A stretch of 64,000 nt of DNA from Endomicrobiales bacterium (GTDB taxonomy: Bacteria; Elusimicrobiota; Endomicrobiia; Endomicrobiales; JAFGIL01), in the NCBI GenBank assembly GCA_016929635.1, contig JAFGIL010000056.1, positions 31,274-95,273 of the forward strand. Reading direction: 5' to 3'. The position numbers and the translations under genes are program-made. A model generated the notes under the pieces. That model was not told the DNA's origin. It did not search any database and saw nothing but the letters and a program-made list of their open reading frames with translations. Shown one piece after another: positions 20,024-29,735 of the stretch (positions are counted from its first letter, which is position 1; each line of letters opens with the position of its first letter).

Positions 20024-21664
20024 TTACATCATTCCGGGCATTCCGCCTCCACCCATGGGTGGCATTGGCGGCATTCCATCTTTTTTCTCCGGCACATCAG
20101 TAATCAAAACCTCGGTTGTAAGTAGTAATCCGGAAATCGATGCCGCGTTCTGCAGTGCAGAGCGGGTCACTTTAACAGGATCAACTATTCCTGCTTTTAT
20201 CATATCTTCCTCATACTGCCCTGATTCAGCGTTAAATCCATAACTTGAAGACTTGCTCTTTTTAACATTCTGGACAATTATGGAACCTTCAACGCCGGCG
20301 TTGTCTGCAATCTGCCTGATAGGAGCTTCCAGTGTTTTTCTGACTATATTTATACCTACCTGCTCATCTTGGTCAGCACCTTTAAGCTTCTCAACTGCTA
20401 TCTGGGCGCGAAGAAGGGCCACGCCGCCGCCGGCAACAATTCCTTCCTCAACTCCCGCGCGAGTTGCATGCATTGCATCCTCAACCTTGAACTTCTTTGC
20501 TTTCATCTCGGTCTCGGTTGCAGCTCCGACGTTTATAACAGCTACTCCACCTACAAGCTTTGCAAGCCTTTCCTGAAGTTTTTCTTTGTCATAGTCTGAC
20601 TTTGTCTCTTCTATCTGCTTGCGGATCTGGGCGATACGCTTATCAATATCTTTTTTGTCTCCTGCACCTGAAACTATGGTTGTATTTTCCTTGTCCATTA
20701 CCACGCGTTTTGCCTGTCCAAGCATAGTAAGATCAGCTTTATCAAGCTTCATTCCGGTTTCTTCCGAAATAACCATACCGCCGGTTAGAATTGCTATATC
20801 CTGAAGCATCTCTTTGCGCCTGTCTCCGAATCCCGGAGCCTTTGTTGCGGCAACCTTCAGCGTTCCTCTGAGTTTGTTTACTACAAGGGTTGCCAAAGCT
20901 TCCCCTTCAACATCCTCTCCTACAAGGACAAACTGCTTTCCGGTCTGGACAATCTTTTCAAGCAACGGAAGAATCTCCTGCATTGAGGAGAGTTTCTTAT
21001 CCGTAATTATTATATAAGGATCGTCAATAACTGCTTCCATTCTCTCGGCATCTGTTACAAAATAAGGAGAGATGTATCCGCGGTCAAACTGCATTCCTTC
21101 AACAAGGTCTTTTGTTGTTTCAGCAGACTTGCCTTCCTCAACCGTAACAACTCCGTCTTTTCCCACCTTATCCATAACATCAGCTATCAGGTTGCCTATC
21201 TCTTTATCGTTAGCTGAGATAGAGGCAATCTGTGCGATCTCTTCCTTTGTCTTTACCTGCTTTGCGTTCTTTTTTATCTCTTCAATCACAAGATTAACAG
21301 CTTTATCAATACCCCTTTTGATGTGTATGGGATTAGCACCTGCAGTAATGTTCCTTAATCCTTCGTTAAGCATCGCCTGTGCCAGAATAGAAGCTGTTGT
21401 TGTTCCGTCTCCGGCCACATCGTTTGTTTTTGATGCAACCTCTTTTACCAGCTGGGCGCCCATGTTTTCATAAGGGTCTTCCAGCTCTATTTCTTTTGCA
21501 ATGGTTACTCCGTCGTTCGTGACCGTAGGAGAACCGAACTTTTTATCTAAAACCACATACCGGCCCTTCGGGCCCAATGTGACCTTAACTGCGTTTGCCA
21601 GTTTATCTATTCCATTCTTTATCAATCTCTGAGCTTCATCAGTATATGCTATCTGCTTTGCCAT
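20024..21664 (-). CDS. groEL: Chaperonin GroEL
   Basis: Full-length Gro[34 protein letters not shown]-terminal GGMPGMM. Confidence 0.99.
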   Translation of the reverse strand: MAKQIAYTDEAQRLIKNGIDKLANAVKVTLGPKGRYVVLDKKFGSPTVTNDGVTIAKEIELEDPYENMGAQLVKEVASKTNDVAGDGTTTASILAQAMLNEGLRNITAGANPIHIKRGIDKAVNLVIEEIKKNAKQVKTKEEIAQIASISANDKEIGNLIADVMDKVGKDGVVTVEEGKSAETTKDLVEGMQFDRGYISPYFVTDAERMEAVIDDPYIIITDKKLSSMQEILPLLEKIVQTGKQFVLVGEDVEGEALATLVVNKLRGTLKVAATKAPGFGDRRKEMLQDIAILTGGMVISEETGMKLDKADLTMLGQAKRVVMDKENTTIVSGAGDKKDIDKRIAQIRKQIEETKSDYDKEKLQERLAKLVGGVAVINVGAATETEMKAKKFKVEDAMHATRAGVEEGIVAGGGVALLRAQIAVEKLKGADQDEQVGINIVRKTLEAPIRQIADNAGVEGSIIVQNVKKSKSSSYGFNAESGQYEEDMIKAGIVDPVKVTRSALQNAASISGLLLTTEVLITDVPEKKDGMPPMPPMGGGGMPGMM

Positions 21665-21685
21665 ATAAACTCACCTCCTAAAATT

Positions 21686-21973
21686 TTATTCGATAATTCC
21701 AAGTATGTCATCCTGATTCATAATGAGGTATTCCTTATCGTCAATTTTTACCTCAGTTCCTGAGTACTTCCCGTAAAGGATCTTATCCCCTACCTTCACG
21801 TCCAAAGGAATAACCTTGCCGTCATCGTTCACTTTTCCTTTTCCAACCGCAACAACTTCCCCTTCCTGCGGCTTTTCTTTGGCAGTATCCGGAATGATAA
21901 TGCCGCCTTTCTTAACTTCCTTCTGTTCCAGGGCTTTAACAACCACCCTGTCTCCTAATGGCTTGATTTTCAT
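21686..21973 (-). CDS. groES: Co-chaperonin GroES
   Basis: [42 protein letters not shown]. Confidence 0.99.
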   Translation of the reverse strand: MKIKPLGDRVVVKALEQKEVKKGGIIIPDTAKEKPQEGEVVAVGKGKVNDDGKVIPLDVKVGDKILYGKYSGTEVKIDDKEYLIMNQDDILGIIE

Positions 21974-22008
21974 AGAAAAATCACCTCCTAAGTTTTTTGT
22001 TTTTTATA

Positions 22009-22035
22009 CTAGCACTCACTATTTGCAAGTGCTAA
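22009..22035 (-). promoter_or_regulatory. CIRCE operator (HrcA site) upstream of groESL
   Basis: Minus strand TTAGCACTT-N9-GAGTGCTAG, close to consensus TTAGCACTC-N9-GAGTGCTAA. Confidence 0.95.
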
Positions 22036-22063
22036 TTATACATAAACAAATTAAATTTGTCAA
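22035..22063 (-). promoter_or_regulatory. Sigma70-type promoter of groESL
   Basis: Minus strand TTGACA (22063-22058), 17-nt spacer, TATAAT (22040-22035), abutting CIRCE. Confidence 0.93.
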
Positions 22064-22139
22064 TACCCATAATAAATTTTTTTTAGCCCGATTCTGTCGT
22101 CGGAAAACTAAAATCCAGTTCGTTAATGCAATAAAAAAA

Positions 22140-22166
22140 TTAGCACTCGTTATTTACAAGTGCTAA
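22140..22166 (-). promoter_or_regulatory. Second CIRCE-like inverted repeat
   Basis: TTAGCACTC gttatttac AAGTGCTAA, flanked by A6 and T6 so it also resembles an intrinsic terminator. Confidence 0.85.
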
Positions 22167-22199
22167 TTTTTTAAAACCTAAAAATTATATTATTTCAGA

Positions 22200-22958
22200 T
22201 TAGAACTTCAATCCTAATCCTGCTGTGTAACCTATATTTCCGTTAGCCATGGATCCCCCGAGTTGAATATAAGTTAAAGGAACCAGGCTTACATTCACAC
22301 CCGCTTCAACCCTGAATCCTGTCGCACTTCCCTCTGCATCTGAAATGATTGTGGAATCAGGATTTATCTTGGTGGAATCCATACCAATACCCGCGTAAGG
22401 AGTTATAACAGGCAAATTAAACGACACTACTCCTGATGCGCTCAATGTTGTTGCCTTGAATTTATTTACCCCCGCACTGACGTCCAATTGGTTGTAAACT
22501 GCCTGAACGGAAAGACAAGGAAGCCCCGGTATTGCACTCTTAAAAATACCATACCTCACTCCTGCGCCAATCATTGTAGAATCGTTGTACGATGTGAACC
22601 TGGCTATCAAATCAATCTTTGCGGGAAGCCCCAGCTCGGCCTGTAAAATCGGCAGTAAAACCGTATCAAAGTCAGCTTGTTTGATTATTATATTATCATC
22701 ATTCACTTTCACAGCCGGTATATGGATACCAACATCAAAACCCGGGATTCCCAGGGCCTTACCCTGATGAAAACAGCCCCCTCCCAATAATGCCCCTAAG
22801 TCCTTGGCAAATTCATCCAGGCGTTCTTCAGCTATTGCCTTGACCTGGCCTGCCAGCTGGCTTTGAAATTCATCAAACGGGTTGCCTGCAAAAACCAGAT
22901 TTACTCCAACTGTCAAGCAGATTGCTGACAGTAACATTTTCCTTACAATTGCTCTCAT
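22200..22958 (-). CDS. Hypothetical exported outer-membrane beta-barrel-like protein
   Basis: Signal peptide; alternating beta strands such as GVVSFNLPVITPYAGIGMDS; C-terminal NIGYTAGLGLKF. Confidence 0.65.
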   Translation of the reverse strand: MRAIVRKMLLSAICLTVGVNLVFAGNPFDEFQSQLAGQVKAIAEERLDEFAKDLGALLGGGCFHQGKALGIPGFDVGIHIPAVKVNDDNIIIKQADFDTVLLPILQAELGLPAKIDLIARFTSYNDSTMIGAGVRYGIFKSAIPGLPCLSVQAVYNQLDVSAGVNKFKATTLSASGVVSFNLPVITPYAGIGMDSTKINPDSTIISDAEGSATGFRVEAGVNVSLVPLTYIQLGGSMANGNIGYTAGLGLKF

Positions 22959-23091
22959 AATTCTCCTCCTTATTTATGTTGATTTATCAATGACTTTTTA
23001 ATTATAATTAAACCTGTTTTTTAACTATTGTTCAAAACCTGCCTATTTTAGCATAAAATTCTATCCACAAAGTTATTCACATTACTAACAG

Positions 23092-23880
23092 CTAAACTTC
23101 ACGATTCTTTTCCCAAATAATACGTATTCCTTCCAGTGTCAGCTCTGGAATTACTGCTTTCACCTCCTTTATATTTCTGGTATAAAGCTCTGCCAGGCCG
23201 CCAGTAGCTATGACTCTCGGGCGCCCCGGGATCTCTACAGAAACTCTCTTTAAAACCTCTTTTATTAAGCCTAAATAACCATAAAAGAGCCCTGATTGTA
23301 TGCTAGTAACAGTCGATTTACCTATAGCTTTTTTCGGCCTTAATATATCCACTTTTGGAAGCTTTGCAGTGCGTCTTGCCAGCGATTCCTGGGCAATTAC
23401 AGGCCCTGGTACTATAACGCCGCCAAGATACTCCTGTCTTTTACTAATGCAGTCAAACGTAGTTGCCGTACCGAAATCAATGACAACTACAGGGCTTTTA
23501 TAAAGGTCATATGCAGCGACCGCATTTGCGATCCTGTCCGCCCCCACCTCGCCGGGGTTATCATACAATATCTTAAGAGGAATTTTCCCTGCTCCGGTTA
23601 TGAAAAAAGGGTTTTTCTTGAAATATTTTATGCTCAGCTCTTCAAAAACCGAATCAAACTTTGGAACAACGCTTGCGATAGCAACTGCTTTTACCTCATT
23701 TGCCTCCAGTAATGCATAATGAAACAAATCAAGTATCTTTGTCCCGTATTCGTCAGAGGTTCGTGACTGGTCCGTGCCAAGCCTCCATACACTGACAGGC
23801 CGGCGCACAGGTTTTCCGGAATCAAACCGGAAAATCCCTAAAGTTATGTTTGTATTGCCAATATCTATTGCAAGTAACAT
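23092..23880 (-). CDS. coaX: Type III pantothenate kinase
   Basis: MLLAIDIGNTNITLGIF; NPGEVGADRIANAVAAYDLY; VIDFGTATTFDCIS. Confidence 0.96.
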   Translation of the reverse strand: MLLAIDIGNTNITLGIFRFDSGKPVRRPVSVWRLGTDQSRTSDEYGTKILDLFHYALLEANEVKAVAIASVVPKFDSVFEELSIKYFKKNPFFITGAGKIPLKILYDNPGEVGADRIANAVAAYDLYKSPVVVIDFGTATTFDCISKRQEYLGGVIVPGPVIAQESLARRTAKLPKVDILRPKKAIGKSTVTSIQSGLFYGYLGLIKEVLKRVSVEIPGRPRVIATGGLAELYTRNIKEVKAVIPELTLEGIRIIWEKNREV

Positions 23881-23895
23881 ATTAAAGTACAAATT

Positions 23896-24417
23896 TTATC
23901 TGATAAAAATTTCTTTCCCCTTAGAATCGACTGCTACGATTACTGGAAAGTCAACCACTTCAAAACGATATATAGCCTCAGTCCCCAGATCCTTGAAAGC
24001 AATAATCTCTGATTTCTTTACTTTCGTCGAAAGAAGTGCCCCTATGCCCCCCGTTGCCACCAGATAAACAGCATGATTTGTCTGTAAAGACTTAATAACT
24101 TCCTTAGAACGAGGCCCTTTGCCGATTGTTGCCTTAACTCCTTTTGATAACAACAAAGGGGTATAAGCATCCATCCTGCTCGAAGTCGTCGGCCCGCAGG
24201 AACCTATTGCTTTTCCGGGCTTGGCAGGGCAAGGCCCGCAATAATATATTATAGAATTCTCTAAATCAAAAGGCAAGGTTTTGCCTTTATTAATCATCTC
24301 AACCAGCCTTTTATGGGCAGCGTCCCTTGCGGTGTAAATCGTGCCGCTTAACTCGACTTTATCGCCTGCTTTAAGCTTTGGTATCTGGGTAATTAATTGT
24401 TCTGTTGTTATGTTCAT
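23896..24417 (-). CDS. Fumarate hydratase (class I, Fe-S) beta subunit / C-terminal domain
   Basis: GTIYTARDAAHKRL; IYYCGPCPAKPGKAIGSCGPTTSSRMD. Confidence 0.93.
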   Translation of the reverse strand: MNITTEQLITQIPKLKAGDKVELSGTIYTARDAAHKRLVEMINKGKTLPFDLENSIIYYCGPCPAKPGKAIGSCGPTTSSRMDAYTPLLLSKGVKATIGKGPRSKEVIKSLQTNHAVYLVATGGIGALLSTKVKKSEIIAFKDLGTEAIYRFEVVDFPVIVAVDSKGKEIFIR

Positions 24418-24421
24418 TTAA

Positions 24422-25267
24422 CTATATAGTTTCAGTCAGTCTCCTGCATGAATGGCACTGCATGCTTACCGCTACGGGAAGCGAGCCGATATGGCACGGG
24501 GCTGTTTCTATATTTGCAGCCAGTGCTGTTGTCTTGCCCCCGGTGCCCATGGGCCCAATCCCGGTTTTGTTAATTGCTTCCAGAAGCTCTTTTTCCCGCT
24601 CTGCATAGTAGGGGTTGCCTGAATTCACTCCTACTTCCCTTAAAAGGGCTTTCTTTGCCAGCATACTTACCGACGAGAAAGTTCCCCCTATACCTACACC
24701 TACAATAAGAGGCGCACACGAGCTGCCAGCTTTTTCTTTAACAGTATCCAAAATAAAATTTTTGATACCCTGCCAGCCGTCCGAAGGTATAAGCATTTTC
24801 AAAGCACTGGAGTTTTCGCTGCCGGCACCTTTAGGAAGAACCGTTATCTCCAGCTTATCTCCGGAAACCATTTCATAGTATATCTGGGCCGGGGTGTTAT
24901 CTCCGGTATTTTTTCTATCAAATAAAGGGTCAGCTACAATGGATTTGCGCAGGTTTCCTTCCTTATATCCGTTTGAAACTCCATTATTAATGGCATCCTT
25001 TAAATTTCCGCCTACTACCTGCACTTCCTGCCCGATTTTGACGAAGACCTCGAGGTTCCCTGTATCCTGGCAAAGAGCTATCTCTTTCTGGCCGGCCAAA
25101 GTGGCATTCTCCAAAATCTGGCCAAGCGTCCATCTCGCATTTTCGTTGCTTTCTTTTTTGTAGGACTCTTTTAGCGCGCGCCATACGTCTTCAGGAAGAA
25201 AATAGTTGGATTGCCTGCAGAGGCGTGATATTGTTTCTGATATTTTATCTGTTTTTATCTGACGCAT
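24422..25267 (-). CDS. Fumarate hydratase (class I, Fe-S) alpha subunit / N-terminal domain
   Basis: ALCQDTGNLEVFVKIGQ; GAGSENSSALKMLIPS; GIGPMGTGGKTTALAANIETAPCHIGSLPVAVSMQCHSCRR. Confidence 0.95.
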   Translation of the reverse strand: MRQIKTDKISETISRLCRQSNYFLPEDVWRALKESYKKESNENARWTLGQILENATLAGQKEIALCQDTGNLEVFVKIGQEVQVVGGNLKDAINNGVSNGYKEGNLRKSIVADPLFDRKNTGDNTPAQIYYEMVSGDKLEITVLPKGAGSENSSALKMLIPSDGWQGIKNFILDTVKEKAGSSCAPLIVGVGIGGTFSSVSMLAKKALLREVGVNSGNPYYAEREKELLEAINKTGIGPMGTGGKTTALAANIETAPCHIGSLPVAVSMQCHSCRRLTETI

Positions 25268-25274
25268 AGTTAAA

Positions 25275-26621
25275 CTATAAATGTATTTTCGAACTTTTGA
25301 TAAATCCCTTTTTCATCATGGTTTTCGTAATGGCCCGGCTTCTGAATATTATCTCTTTGGCGGTCTGATATATTTTATTTTTGCTCATTTTCTTACGCGC
25401 TATCTTTTGCTTTACTGCTTTGGAGCCTACCGCAGCTGCAACCCTCGGATATACTTCCCAGTCATCCATGGTAGGTAAAATTCTTTTAGGGCTTAAATTG
25501 CTTTCCTTGATACACTTCGATAATTCATTAGCCGCTTCAATGCACATTTCATCGGTAATAGTATAAGCTCTGACATCAAGCGTGCCGCGGAATACTCCGG
25601 GAAATCCCAGAGAATTGTTGACCTGGTTTGAAAAATCACTCCTTCCTGTTGCCACAACAGCAGCCCCTGCTTCCTTGGCTTCCCAAGGCCAAATCTCAGG
25701 CACGGGATTTGCGCATGCAAAAACGATTGATTTTTTAGCCATTTTACTTATCCACTCTTTTCTGATTACACCCGGCCCTGATTTTGAAAGAGCAATTAGA
25801 ACATCCGCGTTTTCCAGCGCTTCAGGGATCCATCCCACAAGGTTCTCCCTGTTGGTCCTTGTACACATCTCCCATTTCTCTTTATAGGAAGCTTTAAGTT
25901 CCTTCCTGCCCTTATGCAAAGTTCCCTTTGAATCAAGCATAATAATTCTTCCGGGAGTTGCTCCGTAAAGCATAAGAAGCCGTGCGATGCAGATATTTGC
26001 TGCTCCTGCACCTACAAGAACGATTTTTACTCTAGATATTTTTTTCCCAACCACTTTAAGGGCATTAATTAATCCTGCCAGGGTTACCAAAGCTGTTCCC
26101 TGCTGGTCATCATGCCATACAGGAATCCTGCATTCCTGCCTTAACTGCGTAAGAATCGGAAAACATTTTGGCTGTTCTATGTCTTCCAGGTTTATCCCTC
26201 CGAATGAAGGCTGGAGCAGCTTAACCGTTGAAATAAATTTATCTTTGTCTTTTGTGCCGAGGCAAATCGGGTATGCGTCAACGCCTCCGAGATATTTGAA
26301 AATCAAAGCCTTGCCTTCCATAACAGGAAGCCCGGCCTCAGGCCCTATATCGCCCAGTCCCAGAATCCTGGAACCGTCGGTAATTACTGCAACGCTGTTC
26401 CATTTGTTCGTATAATCGTAGACGAACTTAGGCTCTTTCTGGATCTGCCTGCACGGTGAAGCTACTCCCGGGGTATACCAAACCGAAAAATCGTTAAGGT
26501 CTTTTATCCTGCATTTCGGCAATACTTCGATTTTTCCCCTGTAGAAATCGTGAAGCTTCTTTGCTATTTTAGACGGTTTTTGTGCGGCTTTTAGAAGTTT
26601 TTTTACATTCATTTTATCCAC
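25275..26621 (-). CDS. NAD(P)-dependent malic enzyme
   Basis: VWYTPGVASPCR; VITDGSRILGLGDIGPEAGLPVMEGKALIFKYLGGVDAYPICL; WHDDQQGTALVTLAGLINAL; VGAGAANI. Confidence 0.96.
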   Translation of the reverse strand: MDKMNVKKLLKAAQKPSKIAKKLHDFYRGKIEVLPKCRIKDLNDFSVWYTPGVASPCRQIQKEPKFVYDYTNKWNSVAVITDGSRILGLGDIGPEAGLPVMEGKALIFKYLGGVDAYPICLGTKDKDKFISTVKLLQPSFGGINLEDIEQPKCFPILTQLRQECRIPVWHDDQQGTALVTLAGLINALKVVGKKISRVKIVLVGAGAANICIARLLMLYGATPGRIIMLDSKGTLHKGRKELKASYKEKWEMCTRTNRENLVGWIPEALENADVLIALSKSGPGVIRKEWISKMAKKSIVFACANPVPEIWPWEAKEAGAAVVATGRSDFSNQVNNSLGFPGVFRGTLDVRAYTITDEMCIEAANELSKCIKESNLSPKRILPTMDDWEVYPRVAAAVGSKAVKQKIARKKMSKNKIYQTAKEIIFRSRAITKTMMKKGFIKSSKIHL

Positions 26622-26683
26622 TCTGTCTGCGGAATAAAAATATCCGCTTTTGTATTTTTAAATAACTTTGCCAATTAAAACTT

Positions 26684-26786
26684 AAATCCGAAACTCGAAA
26701 TCCTGAAATTCGAAACAAATAAAAACCATCAAAAGCATAGCTGAGCCAGATATTTGTTCCGGATTTCGAAATTCGAACTTCGGATT
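26684..26786. repeat. Imperfect long inverted repeat between malic enzyme and HD-GYP genes
   Basis: Left AAATCCGAAACTCGAAATCCTGAAATTCGAAACAAATA; right TATTTGTTCCGGATTTCGAAATTCGAACTTCGGATTT; roughly 30-nt loop. Confidence 0.82.
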
Positions 26787-26797
26787 TTCGATTATAT

Positions 26798-27874
26798 TTA
26801 TACTACTGTTTCAGTAAATTCTTTTAAGTATAAGTCCACTATTTTAGGGTCGTATCTTGTCTCCATGCCCAGCTTCAGCATTTGATTAATGCGGTCGTCG
26901 GGTATTCCGCCTATTTTCATCTCATCTATAACTTCAGCTAAACCCACTATTCTGGCGCCCAGGGGGATTTTTTCTCCTGCTAATCCGTCGGGAAAACCGG
27001 TTCCGTCAAAATTCTCGTGATGATGACGGATAATCGGAGCTGCCCCTTTTAACAGATTAATGTCCCTTATCATTTCCGAGCCGATTTTAGGATGTGTTGC
27101 CTCGGGCTCACCTTTGTCCTTGATTATCACAACACCCTGCTCCAGGGTAACATTTGCTCTGACTCCCAGCAATCCAATATCGTGAAGCAGCGAACCATAG
27201 TAAAGATTTTTATATTCCTGGCCTTCCATCCCCATCCTTCTGCCTAATGAAGTAGCCAGTTGGGCAACTCTCCAGCAATGGCCAAGCATCCTGTGGTCTC
27301 TTACTTCAATGGCTGATATTAAAACTTCTATTACGTTAACAAAGAAATTCCGCTGGTCTTCAGAGCTGCGGGCATTATTTATGCTTACTGCAGCCAGGGA
27401 AGCCAGGCTTTCCAATATATCCAAATCCTCCTTGGTAAAATCTGCCCCTTTGCGTTTATTTAAAACTTCCATAACCCCTATTAACTCATTTTCTACAAAC
27501 ATTGGCACGCAAATTATGGACTTTGTGACAAAGCCTGAGCTCTGGTCCATCTTGCCCGTAAAACGCGCATCTTTTGAAGTATCGTTTACTATCAGCGGCT
27601 TTTTATCCTGGGCAACAGAGCCCGCTATACCCTGCCCGACTTTTACCTTCATCTTCTGGATTATCCCGCCCTTTTCACCGCTTGCAACTTTAAACGATAG
27701 ATGCTGTTTATCATCATCCAGAAGCATTATGGAAGATGCCTCTGAATCCAGCAGCTCTTCAGCTACCGCATCAATGCGTTTCAGCAGTGCATCCACATCC
27801 AGAATGGAAGATATGTTTCTTGCTATCTCGAAAATTTCTTTAAGTGCGGCCGGCCCGCATTTGCTTATATCCAT
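26798..27874 (-). CDS. GAF-HD-GYP domain protein (putative cyclic-dinucleotide phosphodiesterase)
   Basis: GAF region; HRMLGHCWRVAQLATSLG; LLHDIG; HHHENFDGTGFP (GFP in place of GYP). Confidence 0.9.
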   Translation of the reverse strand: MDISKCGPAALKEIFEIARNISSILDVDALLKRIDAVAEELLDSEASSIMLLDDDKQHLSFKVASGEKGGIIQKMKVKVGQGIAGSVAQDKKPLIVNDTSKDARFTGKMDQSSGFVTKSIICVPMFVENELIGVMEVLNKRKGADFTKEDLDILESLASLAAVSINNARSSEDQRNFFVNVIEVLISAIEVRDHRMLGHCWRVAQLATSLGRRMGMEGQEYKNLYYGSLLHDIGLLGVRANVTLEQGVVIIKDKGEPEATHPKIGSEMIRDINLLKGAAPIIRHHHENFDGTGFPDGLAGEKIPLGARIVGLAEVIDEMKIGGIPDDRINQMLKLGMETRYDPKIVDLYLKEFTETVV

Positions 27875-27898
27875 AAATTCCCCATTAACAATTTTTCA

Positions 27899-29614
27899 CT
27901 ATTGTGCCGTTGCCAGAACTTCCTCAACGGTAGTTAAGCCCATTGTAGCTTTAATCAAACCGTCCTCCAGGAGTGTGCGCATCCCTTCTTTCCTGGCCAA
28001 CTCTCTGACAGGACCTGCTGCAATCTCTTTTAAAAGAAGGGCTCTCATTTGATCAGTCATTACCAAAAGCTCATGGATTCCCACTCTTCCCTTGTAGCCT
28101 GTTCCCCTGCACACATCACATCCGCGACCTTTATATAAAGTAGCATTCGAAGTATCTATATTATATTGCTGGAATATCTTTTGATAGGCCTCTGTCATCT
28201 GTATTTTTTGCTTGCATTCACCGCAGACCCTGCGCAGAAGCCTTTGCGCCAGCACGCATTCAATTGATGAAGAAATCAAAAAGCTGGGCACTCCCATTTC
28301 GTGCAAACGCGCTACCGCGCTGGGGGCATCATTTGTATGAATTGTTGAAAACACCAAATGCCCTGTCATAGCTGCTTCCATTGCTATCTGGGCGGTTTCC
28401 TTGTCACGAATTTCACCAACCATGATTATATCAGGATCCTGTCGAAGAAAAGCGCGCAGAGCTGATGCAAAATCAAAACCAATTTCCTGAATAACATTAA
28501 CCTGAACAATTCCTGGGAGGTTATATTCAACAGGGTTTTCAGCAGTTAAAACCTTTGTGTCCGGGTCATTTATTGAATTTAGGACTGCATACAAAGTGGT
28601 TGATTTTCCTGAACCTGTCGGACCGCATACAAGCACCAAACCGTACGGTTTAACAACGCTTACTTTCAGTTTTTCCATAGTATCGCTTAAAAACCCGAGT
28701 TTTTCCACATCAACACGCACTGAAGCACGGTCTAAAACACGCATAACACATGATTCCCCAAAAACCGTAGGGACGATATTCACACGGAACTCAACCGGGT
28801 TACCTTTTGCCATCACCTGAATACGACCGTCCTGCGGGCGGCGGCGCTCGGTTATGTCCATTTGTTCAGTCATTATTTTCAATTTTGCAATTAATGCATT
28901 CCTAAAACTGTAGGGTATCTGGAAAGGGGCTTCCATCAAGGACCCGTCTATCCTGTAGCGGCAAATAAATTTATTCTCAAAAGGTTCTATATGGATATCA
29001 GAGGCTTTTTGCTGCAATGCGCCTATTATGATTGCATTTACCAGTTTCTCAACTTCTGGCGCGGACGCATCAATCTCCGTCACATCGGCTTTTTCCTCAA
29101 CCTTCTCTAGGCTGACGTCCTCCCCTTCTTTTAAATCACCGATTATTTTATCCAGTTTTACGTCTGAGCCAATTCCATAAGCTTTATCCAGTACTTTGCT
29201 GATATCTTCGGGAAGCGCAAGATACGGCTGGACCTCAAAATTAGTCCTTAACTGGATGTCTTCTATAACAAAAAAATCGCGGGGATCCGCCATCGCTACA
29301 AAAAGAACGTTCTCCTCCTTAACAAAAGGGACTGCCCTGTGCCTTCTTGCAGCTGCTTCGGGTATCACTTTAACCGTTTCCGGGTCGATCTCTATTTCGT
29401 CCAAATTCACAGCTTTGACGTTCCATTCCTGGGAAAGAGTGCGCAGCAAATCCACCCTGCTTATGAATTTCAGTCTTACAACTGTGGATTGCAAAGGCTC
29501 GTTTGTCTTCTTGGACTCTTCCAGGGCTTTTTGAAGCTGTTCTTCATTAAGTAGTTTGTTGTCCTGAAGAATTTCTTTAACAGTTTTCCTTCTGACACTG
29601 CCTTTTGGACTCAT
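27899..29614 (-). CDS. GspE/PilB-type secretion ATPase
   Basis: MshEN-like N-terminus, GPTGSGKSTTLYAVLN, RAFLRQDPDIIMVGEIRDKETAQIAMEAAMTGHLVFSTIHTND, CxxC...CxxC. Confidence 0.96.
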   Translation of the reverse strand: MSPKGSVRRKTVKEILQDNKLLNEEQLQKALEESKKTNEPLQSTVVRLKFISRVDLLRTLSQEWNVKAVNLDEIEIDPETVKVIPEAAARRHRAVPFVKEENVLFVAMADPRDFFVIEDIQLRTNFEVQPYLALPEDISKVLDKAYGIGSDVKLDKIIGDLKEGEDVSLEKVEEKADVTEIDASAPEVEKLVNAIIIGALQQKASDIHIEPFENKFICRYRIDGSLMEAPFQIPYSFRNALIAKLKIMTEQMDITERRRPQDGRIQVMAKGNPVEFRVNIVPTVFGESCVMRVLDRASVRVDVEKLGFLSDTMEKLKVSVVKPYGLVLVCGPTGSGKSTTLYAVLNSINDPDTKVLTAENPVEYNLPGIVQVNVIQEIGFDFASALRAFLRQDPDIIMVGEIRDKETAQIAMEAAMTGHLVFSTIHTNDAPSAVARLHEMGVPSFLISSSIECVLAQRLLRRVCGECKQKIQMTEAYQKIFQQYNIDTSNATLYKGRGCDVCRGTGYKGRVGIHELLVMTDQMRALLLKEIAAGPVRELARKEGMRTLLEDGLIKATMGLTTVEEVLATAQ

Positions 29615-29735
29615 TTTTCATTCCTTTTTATAAAAATGTAATATTTGCACCTTATTATATATGATATTTACTAAAAAATCAAGGCAAATATTGAAATTAA
29701 TGTCTAGTTAATATGGGGGATAAAACGATTAAAGA

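Noticed and set aside
20055-21473. Chain of plus-strand ORFs opposite groEL
   Set aside because: Antisense to a highly conserved gene; no motifs, no SD sites, codon-structure artefact.
24615-26415. Multiple ORFs opposite the fumarase and malic enzyme genes
   Set aside because: Antisense shadows of well-supported genes.
27309-28052. 247-aa plus-strand ORF
   Set aside because: Long but antisense to the HD-GYP and GspE genes, Ser/Thr-rich low-complexity, no recognisable domain.
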